Source: Sphingobacterium sp.
Lineage (GTDB): Bacteria > Bacteroidota > Bacteroidia > Sphingobacteriales > Sphingobacteriaceae
Assembly (NCBI GenBank): GCA_031286695.1
Contig: JAITTY010000012.1
Location: 1-64,000, forward strand
Direction: 5' to 3'
DNA: 64,000 nt
Below the pieces are notes generated by a model. It searched no databases. It was not told the origin of the DNA and saw only the letters and a program-made list of their open reading frames with translations. This document shows positions 26,199 to 35,420 of this stretch, piece by piece; the first letter of the stretch is position 1, and the number at the start of each line of letters is the position of its first letter. The position numbers and the translations under genes are program-made.

Positions 26199-26575
26199 AA
26201 TTGGTTTTATGTGTAAAAAAATAGCTATCAGCGTAGCTGCTTAACCAACCTCTTCCCCAGATTCTTCTTAGATAGTTTTTTAGTGATTTTATGGCGACCG
26301 GAATTCGGTGGCTGATGGTTCTTTATTTGAATAATCTAAGATGAAAAAAAAACACCAATATATAGTGAAATAATTGTTCAAATTAGTGTAAATTTTACTC
26401 ATAAAACACAGAAATCATGCAATTTACCCCAGTTTCCCGTATAAACCAGACAGAAGTACAACAAGAAATATCACACATGTATAAATTGTTACTTTTTATG
26501 AAGTGTAATTGTATTGCATATCAAAAGCAATTTATCTAAGTTTGGCAAAAACAAATTTACATACAGCCGATCTTC
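26199..26575. other. Intergenic region between divergent genes at 25.0 and 26.6 kb
   Basis: The 377 AT-rich bases carry the promoter of the 26576 gene (26513-26544) and presumably that of the NagX-like gene. No small ORF, repeat or RNA was recognised. Confidence 0.5.
26513..26544 (+). promoter_or_regulatory. Promoter of the alpha/beta-hydrolase gene
   Basis: ATTG (26513-26516), then 20 bases, then TAAGTTTG (26537-26544), a full TAnnTTTG match with normal -33/-7 spacing. This predicts a 5' leader of about 25 bases before the ATG at 26576. Confidence 0.55.
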
Positions 26576-27619
26576 ATGAAATTCATTCTTTTTATCTGCT
26601 TATTATTCACACCACAGACTATCTTCGGACAGAATACCAGCGTCATCAATAATGAATCCACTCTTTTTGAACTTGAAAACCCAAATGGTAAAATTGATTT
26701 TTTAGTCATTGATCCTGCTCCAAAAAGTAAAAAGCCCCTATTTTTGTTTTGTCAGGGATCGTTACCCTTGCCGCTATACTTTAATTATAAAAAAGAAGGT
26801 TTAAGTCTTTTTGGAGGAGGATTAACTAACTTTAACTATCATGATATTATTAAGTCGTATCATCTTGTCGTGATTTCCATGCCAGAAACTCCTGTTATCG
26901 TCGATGAATCTCAGCTTAATGACTCTTATTGGTATTATGGTGACTCAAAAGATAAAAATATCCCGAGTATAGCTTATCAAAAGGCAGACTATCTAGATAA
27001 TTATGTAAACCGAGCCGTCGCAGTATTAGATTATCTTAGCGGACAACCTTGGGTCGATAAATCACAATTAGTTGTATTTGGCCATTCCCAAGGTGGGCAT
27101 GTAGCGGCCAAACTAGCAAATAGGTATAAAAAAATAAGCAAACTGGGCCTATCAGGAACGAATTTGTTTGGACGAATAGACCAAGATATACGACAAGCTA
27201 AACGCGATGTACAGAAGGGAAAAATAACCTGGCTACAGGCAGAGCAAAAAATCGAACGAACCTATGCATTTTATAAAGATGCCAACGATCCAGAAAAATT
27301 AAAACACAATCCCAATTTACGTTCCTGGAAGTCATTTTCACAACCCGCTATTGATGAACTATTGGCCTTTAATAAACCAATCTATCTCGTATTCGGTACA
27401 GAAGATATTGTATCTGAATTAAATGACCTGGTGCCTCTTTATTTTATAAGAAATCACAAAAACAACCTGACTATAAAACGCTATTCTAATCAGGAGCACA
27501 ATTATTTTGATGTTCAGAACGATGGTCGGCCCGATTACGACAAGCCCCATTGGAACGAGGTTATGAATGGATTTTTAGCTTGGGCATTAGAGCCAAAACA
27601 AACAGCAAATAACAATTAA
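26576..27619 (+). CDS. Secreted alpha/beta-hydrolase
   Basis: The 347-residue protein has a signal peptide (to about IFGQ, residue 19). The nucleophile elbow is G-H-S171-Q-G-G, with FGTEDIVSEL as the likely acid strand and QEHNYFD as the catalytic-His strand, so the triad looks complete. Esterase or peptidase activity is likely, with unknown substrate. A GNAT gene starts 13 bases after the stop, so the two are probably co-transcribed. Confidence 0.8.
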   Translation: MKFILFICLLFTPQTIFGQNTSVINNESTLFELENPNGKIDFLVIDPAPKSKKPLFLFCQGSLPLPLYFNYKKEGLSLFGGGLTNFNYHDIIKSYHLVVISMPETPVIVDESQLNDSYWYYGDSKDKNIPSIAYQKADYLDNYVNRAVAVLDYLSGQPWVDKSQLVVFGHSQGGHVAAKLANRYKKISKLGLSGTNLFGRIDQDIRQAKRDVQKGKITWLQAEQKIERTYAFYKDANDPEKLKHNPNLRSWKSFSQPAIDELLAFNKPIYLVFGTEDIVSELNDLVPLYFIRNHKNNLTIKRYSNQEHNYFDVQNDGRPDYDKPHWNEVMNGFLAWALEPKQTANNN

Positions 27620-27631
27620 ACAGTACAGACC

Positions 27632-28135
27632 ATGAATCAATTAAAATTTCGTGACGCATCACAACAAGATTTACCGCGCATTGTAGAAATATACAATTCG
27701 ACAATTGCCTCCCGCATGGTCACAGCAGACACTGCACCTGTATCTGTTGCCAGTAGACAAAAATGGTTTGACGAACATAACGCTTCAAAAAGACCCTTAT
27801 GGCTGGTAGAAGATGAAAATAATCAGGTACTTGGCTGGGTAAGTTTTCAATCGTTCTATGGTCGTCCAGCTTATGATGCTACGGTAGAAATCAGTATCTA
27901 TCTGGACGAACAGCAGCGAGGCCGAGGCTTGGGTAAACAGATTCTCCAGTACTGCATTGATAAAGCGCCAAGTTTAGGTGTACATACCTTATTGGGATTT
28001 ATCTTTGCACACAATCTTCCAAGTATCGTATTATTTGAAAAAATGGGCTTCAAGGAATGGGCAAACTTACCCAATATAGCAACCTTAGATCAGGAAGAAC
28101 GTAGTCTAAAAATATTAGGTATACGAATTAAATAA
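27632..28135 (+). CDS. GNAT N-acetyltransferase, phosphinothricin-acetyltransferase-like
   Basis: The 167-residue cytosolic protein has the GNAT acetyl-CoA loop in QQRGRGLGKQIL (Q/RxxGxG/A) and the opening FRDASQQDLPRIVEIYN with VSFQSFYGRPAYDATVEISIY, which together match the Pat/MddA type. Such enzymes acetylate phosphinothricin or methionine sulfoximine/sulfone; the natural substrate is unclear. It starts 13 bases downstream of the hydrolase gene and so likely shares its promoter. Confidence 0.85.
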   Translation: MNQLKFRDASQQDLPRIVEIYNSTIASRMVTADTAPVSVASRQKWFDEHNASKRPLWLVEDENNQVLGWVSFQSFYGRPAYDATVEISIYLDEQQRGRGLGKQILQYCIDKAPSLGVHTLLGFIFAHNLPSIVLFEKMGFKEWANLPNIATLDQEERSLKILGIRIK

Positions 28136-28219
28136 CGGCGTGACAATCTAATTACATGTCATCAAAAATAAAATCGCTAAATTAAAGTATGAACTAGATA
28201 AGATCTATAATTCGGTAAT

Positions 28220-28663
28220 ATGAAACATTTAATCCAATTCTCCTTGATGTTGATTGCTTATGTATTTGTCTTTTCCAGCCCTCTGTTGGCACAAAATCCA
28301 GAGCGCACCAAAACTATCCCTATCGCAAGTGATTCTGCATACAGCAAGATAATACAAGTGCTTCAGGATGGCGGTTATTTTATTGTACAGCTCGATCGAC
28401 CTTCCGGATTTATTCAAACCAGCACATATTTAGAAAACAATAATTTTCTAAGCAATAAAGAAGGAGAAAAATTAATTTTCAACTTTCTGATCAGCCCTTT
28501 ACAAGCTAAAAGATCAAAAATAGTTCTAAATATATTTTCAATAGAAAAGCGTAAAGGAGGAAGCTTTGACGCACCTAATTATTATGATGAAGATAAGGGA
28601 ATTGTCCGGGACAATAAAGTCTATCAGCAAATTTGGGATAAGATACTCCCCCTATTTCAATAA
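28220..28663 (+). CDS. Small secreted protein of unknown function
   Basis: The 147-residue protein has a clear signal peptide ending near SSPLLAQ. The mature part begins ERTKTIPIASDSAYSKIIQVLQDGGYFI, an alpha-beta pattern suggestive of a small periplasmic domain, and continues with FIQTSTYLE and FNFLISP. I recognise no named family. A terminator follows directly, so it ends the 26.6-28.7 kb run on this strand. Confidence 0.6.
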   Translation: MKHLIQFSLMLIAYVFVFSSPLLAQNPERTKTIPIASDSAYSKIIQVLQDGGYFIVQLDRPSGFIQTSTYLENNNFLSNKEGEKLIFNFLISPLQAKRSKIVLNIFSIEKRKGGSFDAPNYYDEDKGIVRDNKVYQQIWDKILPLFQ

Positions 28664-28676
28664 GTACAATCAAGAT

Positions 28677-28709
28677 AAAGCCCAGTTGATCTCAGCTCAC
28701 CTGGGCTTT
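28677..28709. terminator. Terminator between converging genes
   Basis: Arms aaagcccag (28677-28685) and ctgggcttt (28701-28709) flank a 15-nt loop; a T-run follows on the forward strand. Confidence 0.75.
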
Positions 28710-28722
28710 TATAGTAAAAGAA

Positions 28723-29541
28723 TCAGATCGAAATTGTTAGTAAGGGAACATCCAGCCCCGACGCCATCATACGCGTTTTACTACGGTGGGTCAATGAGCT
28801 CCAAAAGCCATACTTATAGGGGATCATAACCAGCAGATCTGTACTACTTTCCCTGACCTCGTCCCGGATGGCTTTCACAACCTCATTGGATGTTACATTT
28901 TTGTAGTAATAACTTACGATTCCCATCACGTCGTTGATAGCTTCCCGTGTTTCTTTTCCCTTCTCCTCATTCAGCTGCTCCACTGTTTTACGAATATTGA
29001 GCACCTCCAGTACCGCACCGAACTCAGCGGCAAAATCCTTTACTTTTTCAAGAATTTCCTTTTGTACACCACGAACAATATCACAGGCAAAAAGAATATG
29101 TTCCAGACCCGTAAATTTTGCGCCCAGCGGAACTGAAAGGATAGGTATTTTTAATTTACTGATTGCTGCCGTCGTGGTATTACCAAGCATGTCCTGATCA
29201 AAGGAACGTTTGGCCATTCCCATCACCAACAAATCGGCATTCGTCTCATGGATGCACTTGGTGATCTGGTCATAAAACAAACCTGCAGCGAGATAAGGAA
29301 TAGTCAAAACACCACTTTCGGCCGTAATCGCCTCGGCTTTATGTCGTAAAACCTTACTTTGATGTTCAAATATTTTGAACATAGAATCGGGAGAAAGTCG
29401 AGCGTTCATCGCATGAATGGAAGGATTTTGAAGAGAAAATAAAACGAGCTCGTATTCTTTTCCTGCAAAAACTTCCATAATAAACTTTAAGGCGTGTTCG
29501 GCCTCTTCAGCGTAGTCTGTGGCAACAATAATCCGTTTCAT
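28723..29541 (-). CDS. Tandem universal stress protein (UspA family)
   Basis: The 272-residue protein has two UspA domains, about 1-140 and 146-272. Domain one starts IIVATDYAEEAEHAL and ends in VMGMAKRSFDQDMLGNTTTA, a version of the nucleotide-binding G-2x-G-9x-G(S/T) loop. Domain two is more degenerate, with VMIPYKYGFW and no clear nucleotide loop. Members help survival under starvation and stress. Monogenic and cytosolic; no regulator adjacent. Confidence 0.85.
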   Translation of the reverse strand: MKRIIVATDYAEEAEHALKFIMEVFAGKEYELVLFSLQNPSIHAMNARLSPDSMFKIFEHQSKVLRHKAEAITAESGVLTIPYLAAGLFYDQITKCIHETNADLLVMGMAKRSFDQDMLGNTTTAAISKLKIPILSVPLGAKFTGLEHILFACDIVRGVQKEILEKVKDFAAEFGAVLEVLNIRKTVEQLNEEKGKETREAINDVMGIVSYYYKNVTSNEVVKAIRDEVRESSTDLLVMIPYKYGFWSSLTHRSKTRMMASGLDVPLLTISI

Positions 29542-29658
29542 ATGGTCTAATTTAATTCAATAAAAAATCCCTTTTTATTACATTCAAGTTAACGAAAAAT
29601 AATAAATCTATCAAACGGAGAATTGTCTCAACAGGGTCAATTTTCTCCCGATTTTTAG

Positions 29659-30546
29659 CTATTTTAAGTAGCTTGCTTTTACAAAAGAAGCCTTTTTCAA
29701 ATAATCGATACTTTGTTGTAAACCCGTATAAATATCATTACGTGTTTCTTCCAGCTCAACAAAGATATATTGTAATCCCGCAGCTTTTGAATTGTTAAAA
29801 ATTGCATCAAAACCGACCATGCCACTTTGACCAATTTCACGGTGATCTTTTATATGCAATGCCTTAAATCTGCCGGCATATTTATTAAAATAGTCAACTG
29901 GACTTACTTGTCCCATGACCGCCCAATAGACGTCCATCTCGAAAAATACATTCTCGGGATCTGTATGCTCTATCATATAATCGTACATCACTTTATCTTC
30001 CACTTTTCTAAACTCGTGTGAGTGGTTGTGATAGCCATATACGATTCCTTGCTGGCGGCATTTGGCGCCCACCGCATCCAGATAACGGCATTGTGTTTCT
30101 AGGTCTTTAAGTGTTTTGGGCACATCCATCCAAGGCGTAACGATATATTTCATTCCTGCAGCTTTGTGCGTAGCAATACATTCATCCCACCATTTTAGCG
30201 ATTCAGTAAAATCTCCAGAGGCAAGCTCTTGTTCCGATAAAGTCTTCGTCGCATGTGATGAAATCACTTTCATCCCAGCCTTTTCTACTTTTGCCTTAAA
30301 CTCCTGTGGGCTTAAGTTATATAATTTACCATCTTTGTATCCAGCGGCTTCCACGCCTGTATACCCCAATGCTGAGATCTTTTGTAGAATCTGGTCGAAA
30401 TTTGGATTTTTCCCTATTTCTTCGCGTACAGAATATAACTGTAGACCAATTTCCTTTTTTGCAGCTTTTTGCTGTGCAAATGTTGGACTCACTGCCAACA
30501 TCATACATCCAGCTACCAATGTTCCGATAAGAGTTCTTCTTTTCAT
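29659..30546 (-). CDS. Secreted xylose-isomerase-like TIM-barrel protein
   Basis: The 295-residue protein has a signal region (MKRRTLIGTLVAGCMMLAVSPTFAQ; the Arg pair allows Tat export) and an AP-endonuclease-2/xylose isomerase-like barrel: GLQLYSVREEI at the start, GVEAAGY, YHNHSHEF, FFEMDVYWAV and LHIKDH carry the metal-binding Glu/His/Asp residues. In Bacteroidota such proteins are called sugar phosphate isomerases or epimerases, often acting on oxidised sugars; the substrate is not known here. No sugar genes surround it. Confidence 0.8.
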   Translation of the reverse strand: MKRRTLIGTLVAGCMMLAVSPTFAQQKAAKKEIGLQLYSVREEIGKNPNFDQILQKISALGYTGVEAAGYKDGKLYNLSPQEFKAKVEKAGMKVISSHATKTLSEQELASGDFTESLKWWDECIATHKAAGMKYIVTPWMDVPKTLKDLETQCRYLDAVGAKCRQQGIVYGYHNHSHEFRKVEDKVMYDYMIEHTDPENVFFEMDVYWAVMGQVSPVDYFNKYAGRFKALHIKDHREIGQSGMVGFDAIFNNSKAAGLQYIFVELEETRNDIYTGLQQSIDYLKKASFVKASYLK

Positions 30547-30807
30547 TTAGTGCTCAATTATTTATTATAGACTTCGTTCAACGCAATTATAATGTAAACA
30601 CAGCGTTTACAGGTTGTTTAGGTTTATCGCGTTAAATGTAGCTGCAATGTATGCAAATACTCGAAAAAACGCAATGCTTTTCCCGTTTTATTTGTTCACA
30701 CCACATGCTCAGCAACATAAACGTACTTTCATAGAAATTAAAATAAGTCAGATTCAACGATTTGTCACCCAGCGCTGTTCTATTCATAATAACAAACAAT
30801 TTGAACG

Positions 30808-30990
30808 ATGGAAAATAAATATGATACCCCCGAACATAGCGATCAAAAACAGGAGGAAAAATTACCGAATGTAGCTGTCGAAGAAAAAGATGATGAACCC
30901 GCAGGTCGAAATATTAAGCGCACGCTTATTATCGCAGTATGTGTATTGATCGTATTTTATCTGATCTACTATTTTATGAGTGGACGATAA
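30808..30990 (+). CDS. Small single-pass membrane protein
   Basis: The 60-residue protein has a very charged N-terminal half, rich in Glu, Asp and Lys (about residues 1-36), then a basic pair and one hydrophobic helix (TLIIAVCVLIVFYLIYYFM, about 39-57). The tail-anchored layout, ATG start and clear end make it a plausible gene, but no domain is recognised. It has no obvious partner. Confidence is limited by its length. Confidence 0.5.
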   Translation: MENKYDTPEHSDQKQEEKLPNVAVEEKDDEPAGRNIKRTLIIAVCVLIVFYLIYYFMSGR

Positions 30991-31271
30991 CAAACAACTT
31001 ACCAGGGCTCCGGTTGAACGAGATACAGAATTGATTCTTATAAACCGAAGCCTGGATTGTTGACGATATCATCTCAATTATTTTTCATTCCTATGTTGTA
31101 TGTCAATAGGCTATTCTTAGGCTATCTACATAGGCGGGTGATGCAGGGGCTAAACCTCATCTAGGCTCAATATATTTGTTATAACAAATATATAAATAAA
31201 AAATATTTATAGCAAAATTTTAAATAAAATAATGAATTATATTTTGCGCAAATTATCATTCAATTCGTTGT

Positions 31272-31760
31272 ATGACGGATCAAGACAAAGTATTGCTGGA
31301 AACCATTGGTTTACGCTTTCGTGCCAAACGAAATGATCTGTACTATTCGCTACGCGATCTATCGCATTTAACAGGTATTTCAACAGGAACACTGAATGGA
31401 ATAGAAAAAGGAAAGGATCTTACCCTTACAAATTTTTTAATTTTATGCCAAACCCTGGAAATTCAACCGAACACATTCTTTCAGCATGAGATCGCCTTTC
31501 AGGCCCCTTACTCACTGCCGCCAGATGCACAGGAGAGAATTCTGCTAAGCAAAAAACTGGATGATCTTGTCTATCATTCCGATTTTTTCCACACCGCGCG
31601 ACGTGTTTCTGAAGTTCTTTCCCAACTGGGAATAGATAAAAGCCAAAGCAATAAGTTCTCTGTTTACCTCACAAGCTACTGCGAAGAAGGAGCTTTAGTT
31701 TACGAGCAGCATGGCAATTATAAAACCTATCTTAAGAAGGATTTAAGTGTAACCCACTAA
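31272..31760 (+). CDS. XRE-family helix-turn-helix regulator
   Basis: The 162-residue protein has an N-terminal Xre/Cro helix-turn-helix at about 10-66, with SLRDLSHLTGISTGTLNGIEKGK as the recognition region followed by TLTNFLILCQTLEI. The C-terminal half is unassigned, helical and ends KTYLKKD. It may control itself or the fatty acid desaturase whose end lies two bases downstream on the other strand. Two taggctat repeats 11 bp apart lie about 150 bases upstream. Confidence 0.8.
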   Translation: MTDQDKVLLETIGLRFRAKRNDLYYSLRDLSHLTGISTGTLNGIEKGKDLTLTNFLILCQTLEIQPNTFFQHEIAFQAPYSLPPDAQERILLSKKLDDLVYHSDFFHTARRVSEVLSQLGIDKSQSNKFSVYLTSYCEEGALVYEQHGNYKTYLKKDLSVTH

Positions 31761-31762
31761 CC

Positions 31763-32809
31763 TTACTTGCTTAATTCCCTAAAACGGTTCGCCCTTCTGA
31801 ACGTTCCCAAATCATTAAATCGAACACCATATTTACGCAGGATATCCTGTGCTTTTTTGCGGCCGATATGCCGGACGTAAAAGGTCTCATTGACAACAAA
31901 ATGATGAATACTATGTGTCCAGCCAAAAAAGAAACAGAACAATTGCATCGGAAAGGTCCACCAAACGGTCAGTACCTGCGTCTGTTCAATGACGTTGCCC
32001 GCTTCAACATCGCCAAAATAATGCATATTTGATGTGATAAAATGCAAACAAAATTGGCGCAATAGATTTGGTAAAAGAATAATATAAATTAGACCATGAA
32101 GACTTATTAACATGTTATCAACATACTGTGGAAAACTCAAATCTAACCTAAACATTACATTTAACCAATCCATTAGCAGATCTGCGAAATAGAAATATAA
32201 AACCACATGTGCAAAAATCGTCACGGGAACAATGCTCAAAAACATAATTCGTTTTAGTTTTGAAGAAGTCTCCAATTTTAGATTCCCATTTTTTACTTCC
32301 TTATCCATGTCATTAAACATCCGATGGAGACGAAAGAGCCCTCCCAATACAACATCAGGTGTTGTCAGCAGACGTTTAATTGACCAACGCTCACCATTTG
32401 TCACACTACGCTCTTCAACATCGTGCAATGTACCCGAAAACTTATGGTGATGATGATGCAAGGTTCTGCGAATCCAAGGATTGACAGTCAGTGGCCTTAA
32501 GATCCAGACACTAAAAAGCATAAAATGATGAACCACTTTGTGTCTTTTAAAATAAAGCCAATGGATCAGATCATGCTCTATTTCATGCAATACGCCCATA
32601 AAAAATGCATTGCTAACAATCATAAGCCAAGTCGGCACAACTGCGCGATACCAAGCGATCGATACAACCACAATGGCTAGGATTGCGATTGCAAATATGA
32701 GCATCCCAATGCTGTTCTGACGTTTTAATATGGGGTATATTCCTTTAAGCTGTTGATAGGACTGATTTATTTCCCTCCTGATCTGGCTTGACTTTTCCTG
32801 ATGTGTCAA
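31763..32809 (-). CDS. Membrane fatty acid desaturase-type enzyme
   Basis: The 348-residue membrane protein has at least four hydrophobic segments and three histidine clusters of the desaturase superfamily: HEIEHDLIHW near 75-84, HHHHH near 117, and HSIHH near 300. These bind a di-iron centre that inserts a double bond (or hydroxyl) into a lipid chain with O2. The substrate is unreadable. The long loop between clusters two and three and the C-terminal FRELSK are unremarkable. It converges with the XRE gene, with two bases between stops. Confidence 0.82.
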   Translation of the reverse strand: MTHQEKSSQIRREINQSYQQLKGIYPILKRQNSIGMLIFAIAILAIVVVSIAWYRAVVPTWLMIVSNAFFMGVLHEIEHDLIHWLYFKRHKVVHHFMLFSVWILRPLTVNPWIRRTLHHHHHKFSGTLHDVEERSVTNGERWSIKRLLTTPDVVLGGLFRLHRMFNDMDKEVKNGNLKLETSSKLKRIMFLSIVPVTIFAHVVLYFYFADLLMDWLNVMFRLDLSFPQYVDNMLISLHGLIYIILLPNLLRQFCLHFITSNMHYFGDVEAGNVIEQTQVLTVWWTFPMQLFCFFFGWTHSIHHFVVNETFYVRHIGRKKAQDILRKYGVRFNDLGTFRRANRFRELSK

Positions 32810-32994
32810 TTCGATGTGATTTTTTTGGTAAAAATAGGGATTTTTTCGTGTACTTCTCCTATACTAAGCCCTAGGAACATGAGCATCGAGGTCTTTCACA
32901 AAAGAAGTTCGCAAAAAAATATTTCCGCACGCTGTAACAAAACGAACTGATCGAATACTAATAAATTAAAATCAACATATAAACATAAACAGTC

Positions 32995-33489
32995 ATGGAA
33001 AAGAAATCAATTTACAACTGGAAAAATAATTTATTCGGAACAAAGTCTACCCTCTATTGCAATGAAGCTGTGATCGGTAGCCTTAAATCCATTGATTGGA
33101 ATCTAGATGCTCATGTTTCTATCCATAAAGACGAGTATCGCTTCATAAATAAAGGACTTTTCAATCCATATACAGAGATTCGAAATCAAAACAATGACCT
33201 TATCGGTGATATTGAATACAGTACCTGGACAAGTAAGGCTACCATTAGCCTGATCAATAAAAAATATACATGGAGCCCAAAAAATATGTGGATGACCGCA
33301 TGGCAAATCGAAGATGAACAAGGAAAAATTGTAGAAATCAAACCATCTTCACTATCTGATGGCGGCAAAATAGAAAGTTGCGAAAACAGCGAATTGATCT
33401 TATCTATAAGTTTATATCTGCAAAAGCGTACTGCAGTTATGTTTTCTATGCTCGCCCTAATTCCCCTATTTACCTTACTACTCTTTTAA
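32995..33489 (+). CDS. Membrane-anchored protein, possible tubby/LURP-one-like fold
   Basis: The 164-residue protein is beta-rich, with repeated strand patterns (IYNWKNNLFGTKSTLY, YTEIRNQNNDLIGDIEYS, KATISLINKKYTW, WQIEDEQGKIVEI) like those of LURP-one/scramblase-type proteins, then a C-terminal membrane helix (AVMFSMLALIPLFTLLLF). The fold is a guess from pattern only. It is a monogenic unit with a terminator. Confidence 0.5.
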   Translation: MEKKSIYNWKNNLFGTKSTLYCNEAVIGSLKSIDWNLDAHVSIHKDEYRFINKGLFNPYTEIRNQNNDLIGDIEYSTWTSKATISLINKKYTWSPKNMWMTAWQIEDEQGKIVEIKPSSLSDGGKIESCENSELILSISLYLQKRTAVMFSMLALIPLFTLLLF

Positions 33490-33522
33490 TGTAGCAGCCA
33501 ACTTCTAATACATAGCAATCCA

Positions 33523-33551
33523 AGCAGATCTTTTATCGGGTCTGCTTTTTT
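33523..33551 (+). terminator. Terminator after the 32995 gene
   Basis: agcaga (33523-33528) pairs with tctgct (33541-33546), followed by seven T's. The stem is short but the T-run is strong. Confidence 0.65.
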
Positions 33552-33608
33552 TGTGCAATCCAACGTGTTATCAATATGCTATCTTTTAAACAAATAATTC
33601 TTAAATAA

Positions 33609-33689
33609 CAGGGACTTTATACGTACTTTATAGGGACCTCATAGGGACCTCATTCGGATGAAAGCGTTTCAACTCCCTATTAGTTCCCT
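33609..33689 (+). repeat. 11-bp phased repeats upstream of the DUF6266 gene
   Basis: Four 11-base units run from 33609 to 33652: cagggacttta, tacgtacttta, tagggacctca, tagggacctca. After a 20-base gap, ccct appears at 33675 and again at 33686, also 11 bp apart and in the opposite sense (gggac versus tccct). This looks like a helically phased protein-binding array, possibly an operator of the DUF6266 gene at 33786. Confidence 0.5.
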
Positions 33690-33785
33690 AGAATGTAACA
33701 GTTTACTTACAATAAATTAAGATATTGGTATAAACTTATCCACCACTTGTACGTTAGTAAAGCCTATGAACTTTAATTGAATACT

Positions 33786-34448
33786 ATGGCAAATGTAAAA
33801 CACGGTATAAACGGTCCTCCTTCTGGTAAAGTCGGGGCAGTTGTTTTTTGTAAATGGAAAGAAATCAACTATGTCCGATCTCTTCCAAGAGTGAATAAAA
33901 GAAGGCCGCTTTCGGATAAGGAAGTTAACAACCGAAACAAATTTGGACTTATGCAGCAATTCTTAAGTCCCTACAAAAAAGTTATACGGCTGGGCTTCGC
34001 AAACTACGCCAAAAATATGACAGCTTTTAATGCGGCTATGTCCTATAACCTTCAACATGCCATACAACAGGACGATGATGGTTTTCACATCAATTATGAT
34101 CAAATCGCCATAAGCAGAGGACTGGATGCTGAGATTACTGGAGCGTTATTTCAATTGCAGGAAGAAAATATTCATATAAACTGGGAGTTAAAAAACCCAC
34201 AAAAGCTCATGGATGAAGATCTAACATATTTTCGAACCTTAGTACTGCTAGTTCCTGAGAATTCGATAAACGCTTCACAAGGTGTTTTACTCGAAAACTA
34301 TATCACGGATTTAAAAGAATCTATTCGCTTACCAGCAATAACCCACAGCGATATATATCATCTATATTTGGGATTTATTGCTGGCGACGGGACAAACCGG
34401 AGCATGAATAGCTGTTATCTGGGCAATATAAAATTAGAAAGGAAATAA
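33786..34448 (+). CDS. DUF6266 family protein
   Basis: The ATG at 33786 is chosen (another in-frame ATG is three codons earlier). The 220-residue protein opens like the DUF6266 family: MANVKHGINGPPSGKVGAVV, then VRSLPRVNKRRPLSDKEVNNRNKFGLMQQFL. The rest alternates strands and helices. The family is found mainly in Sphingobacteriaceae and relatives and has no known function. Its promoter region carries the 11-bp repeats. Confidence 0.72.
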   Translation: MANVKHGINGPPSGKVGAVVFCKWKEINYVRSLPRVNKRRPLSDKEVNNRNKFGLMQQFLSPYKKVIRLGFANYAKNMTAFNAAMSYNLQHAIQQDDDGFHINYDQIAISRGLDAEITGALFQLQEENIHINWELKNPQKLMDEDLTYFRTLVLLVPENSINASQGVLLENYITDLKESIRLPAITHSDIYHLYLGFIAGDGTNRSMNSCYLGNIKLERK

Positions 34449-34793
34449 AGGTATTCATGGCAAGACAATTCATTAAAAGGATAAATAAAGAAATTCAACA
34501 ACAAAAATACAATACACTTAATTACAATAAGATAACAACATTTTAACACCGAATTCATGTAAATATGCTTACTTCGTATAAGCGATGTGATTTACAATCG
34601 ATGGTTTCAACAGCCACATCAATTTCGGCCATGAAGCCAATCGTCTTTATATCTAGTAGGCATTTGGTTACCCCCTCAGCAATCCTCAACACATATCCAT
34701 GTGCAAGCCCTACTACTTTCTCTATTCAGTTCGGCAAGCTCATACCTTGCCGAACATTCTAGTATTCATCCGACCAGAACGCTTCTAAAGTAC
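34449..34793. other. Intergenic region with hairpin and a possible gene remnant
   Basis: The 345 bases hold no accepted gene. A perfect hairpin lies at 34729-34755 (gttcggcaag/cttgccgaac, 7-nt loop) without a T-run. On the reverse strand a frame open from about 34725 to a stop near 34559 reads protein-like (VVGLAHGYVLRIAEG.., ..MAEIDVAVETID..) but lacks a good ATG, so it may be a degraded fragment. The forward frame 34565-34762 lies opposite it and is not convincing. Confidence 0.4.
34729..34755. repeat. Perfect 10-bp hairpin
   Basis: gttcggcaag (34729-34738) and cttgccgaac (34746-34755) with a 7-nt loop, between the converging genes ending at 34448 and 34794. No T-run on either strand. Confidence 0.5.
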
Positions 34794-35204
34794 TTAACTA
34801 CCGAAAGGATCTGTCTTTTTCTCTGTTTTTACAATTTTAATCAGATGCTCCAGCGCATTTTTCAGACGTTTGGCATCATCTTCTGTTTGGATTGCCCATA
34901 AAATTTCATCCGTGCTTGGCGACGACTTGAATCGAATCTGATACCCTGATTTTACCCTGGCAATGACAAGTACATCTGATTTGGCAATATCGCTTCGAAA
35001 ATGCTGGCCACTGGAAAGAAAGACTGTCAGCACTCTTCCGTCTACCGTCACCGTATCAATTTTTGTATCCTTATAATGATAAGCTACTTTATACAGCTTG
35101 TTAATATAGGCCATCGTCTGCTGTTTATTCAAACCGGCGTTTTGGGCTACTGTAGGTATCGCAATACCAATCGCCAAAAAAAAGCACAAGAAGAAATTCT
35201 TCAT
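34794..35204 (-). CDS. Small secreted protein of unknown function
   Basis: The 136-residue protein has a signal peptide ending near IPTVAQ, so it is periplasmic or outer-membrane-associated. The mature part starts with a helix (NKQQTMAYINKLYKV), then strands (TVTVDGRVLTVFL, YQIRF), and ends with a helix (ALEHLIKIVK) before a Lys-rich tail. I recognise no family. It stands alone near the VWA gene on the same strand. Confidence 0.6.
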   Translation of the reverse strand: MKNFFLCFFLAIGIAIPTVAQNAGLNKQQTMAYINKLYKVAYHYKDTKIDTVTVDGRVLTVFLSSGQHFRSDIAKSDVLVIARVKSGYQIRFKSSPSTDEILWAIQTEDDAKRLKNALEHLIKIVKTEKKTDPFGS

Positions 35205-35420
35205 TTATTTATTATTTTTTATTCCCGCATATTTTGCCTCACTATCGACAGCCTGATCGATTCCTTTACACGTGACCTCTATTCACCAAAAAAGCCATCC
35301 AATTCATCGCCTCATCCAAATAGCGTGTAACATCAGTCACAACAGCAAAATACGTTCCTTTTATTTATGGCCTAAAAATATAGATTTTATTTACTTTTTT
35401 GTCTATGATCCCAAAAACTA

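Noticed and set aside
30614..30874. 86-codon forward frame upstream of the small membrane protein
   Set aside because: It overlaps the better-supported frame at 30808-30990 and shows no domain or signal.
33609..33689. Short repeats as a CRISPR array
   Set aside because: Units are 11 bases with no spacers and no cas genes near; a phased operator is a better fit.
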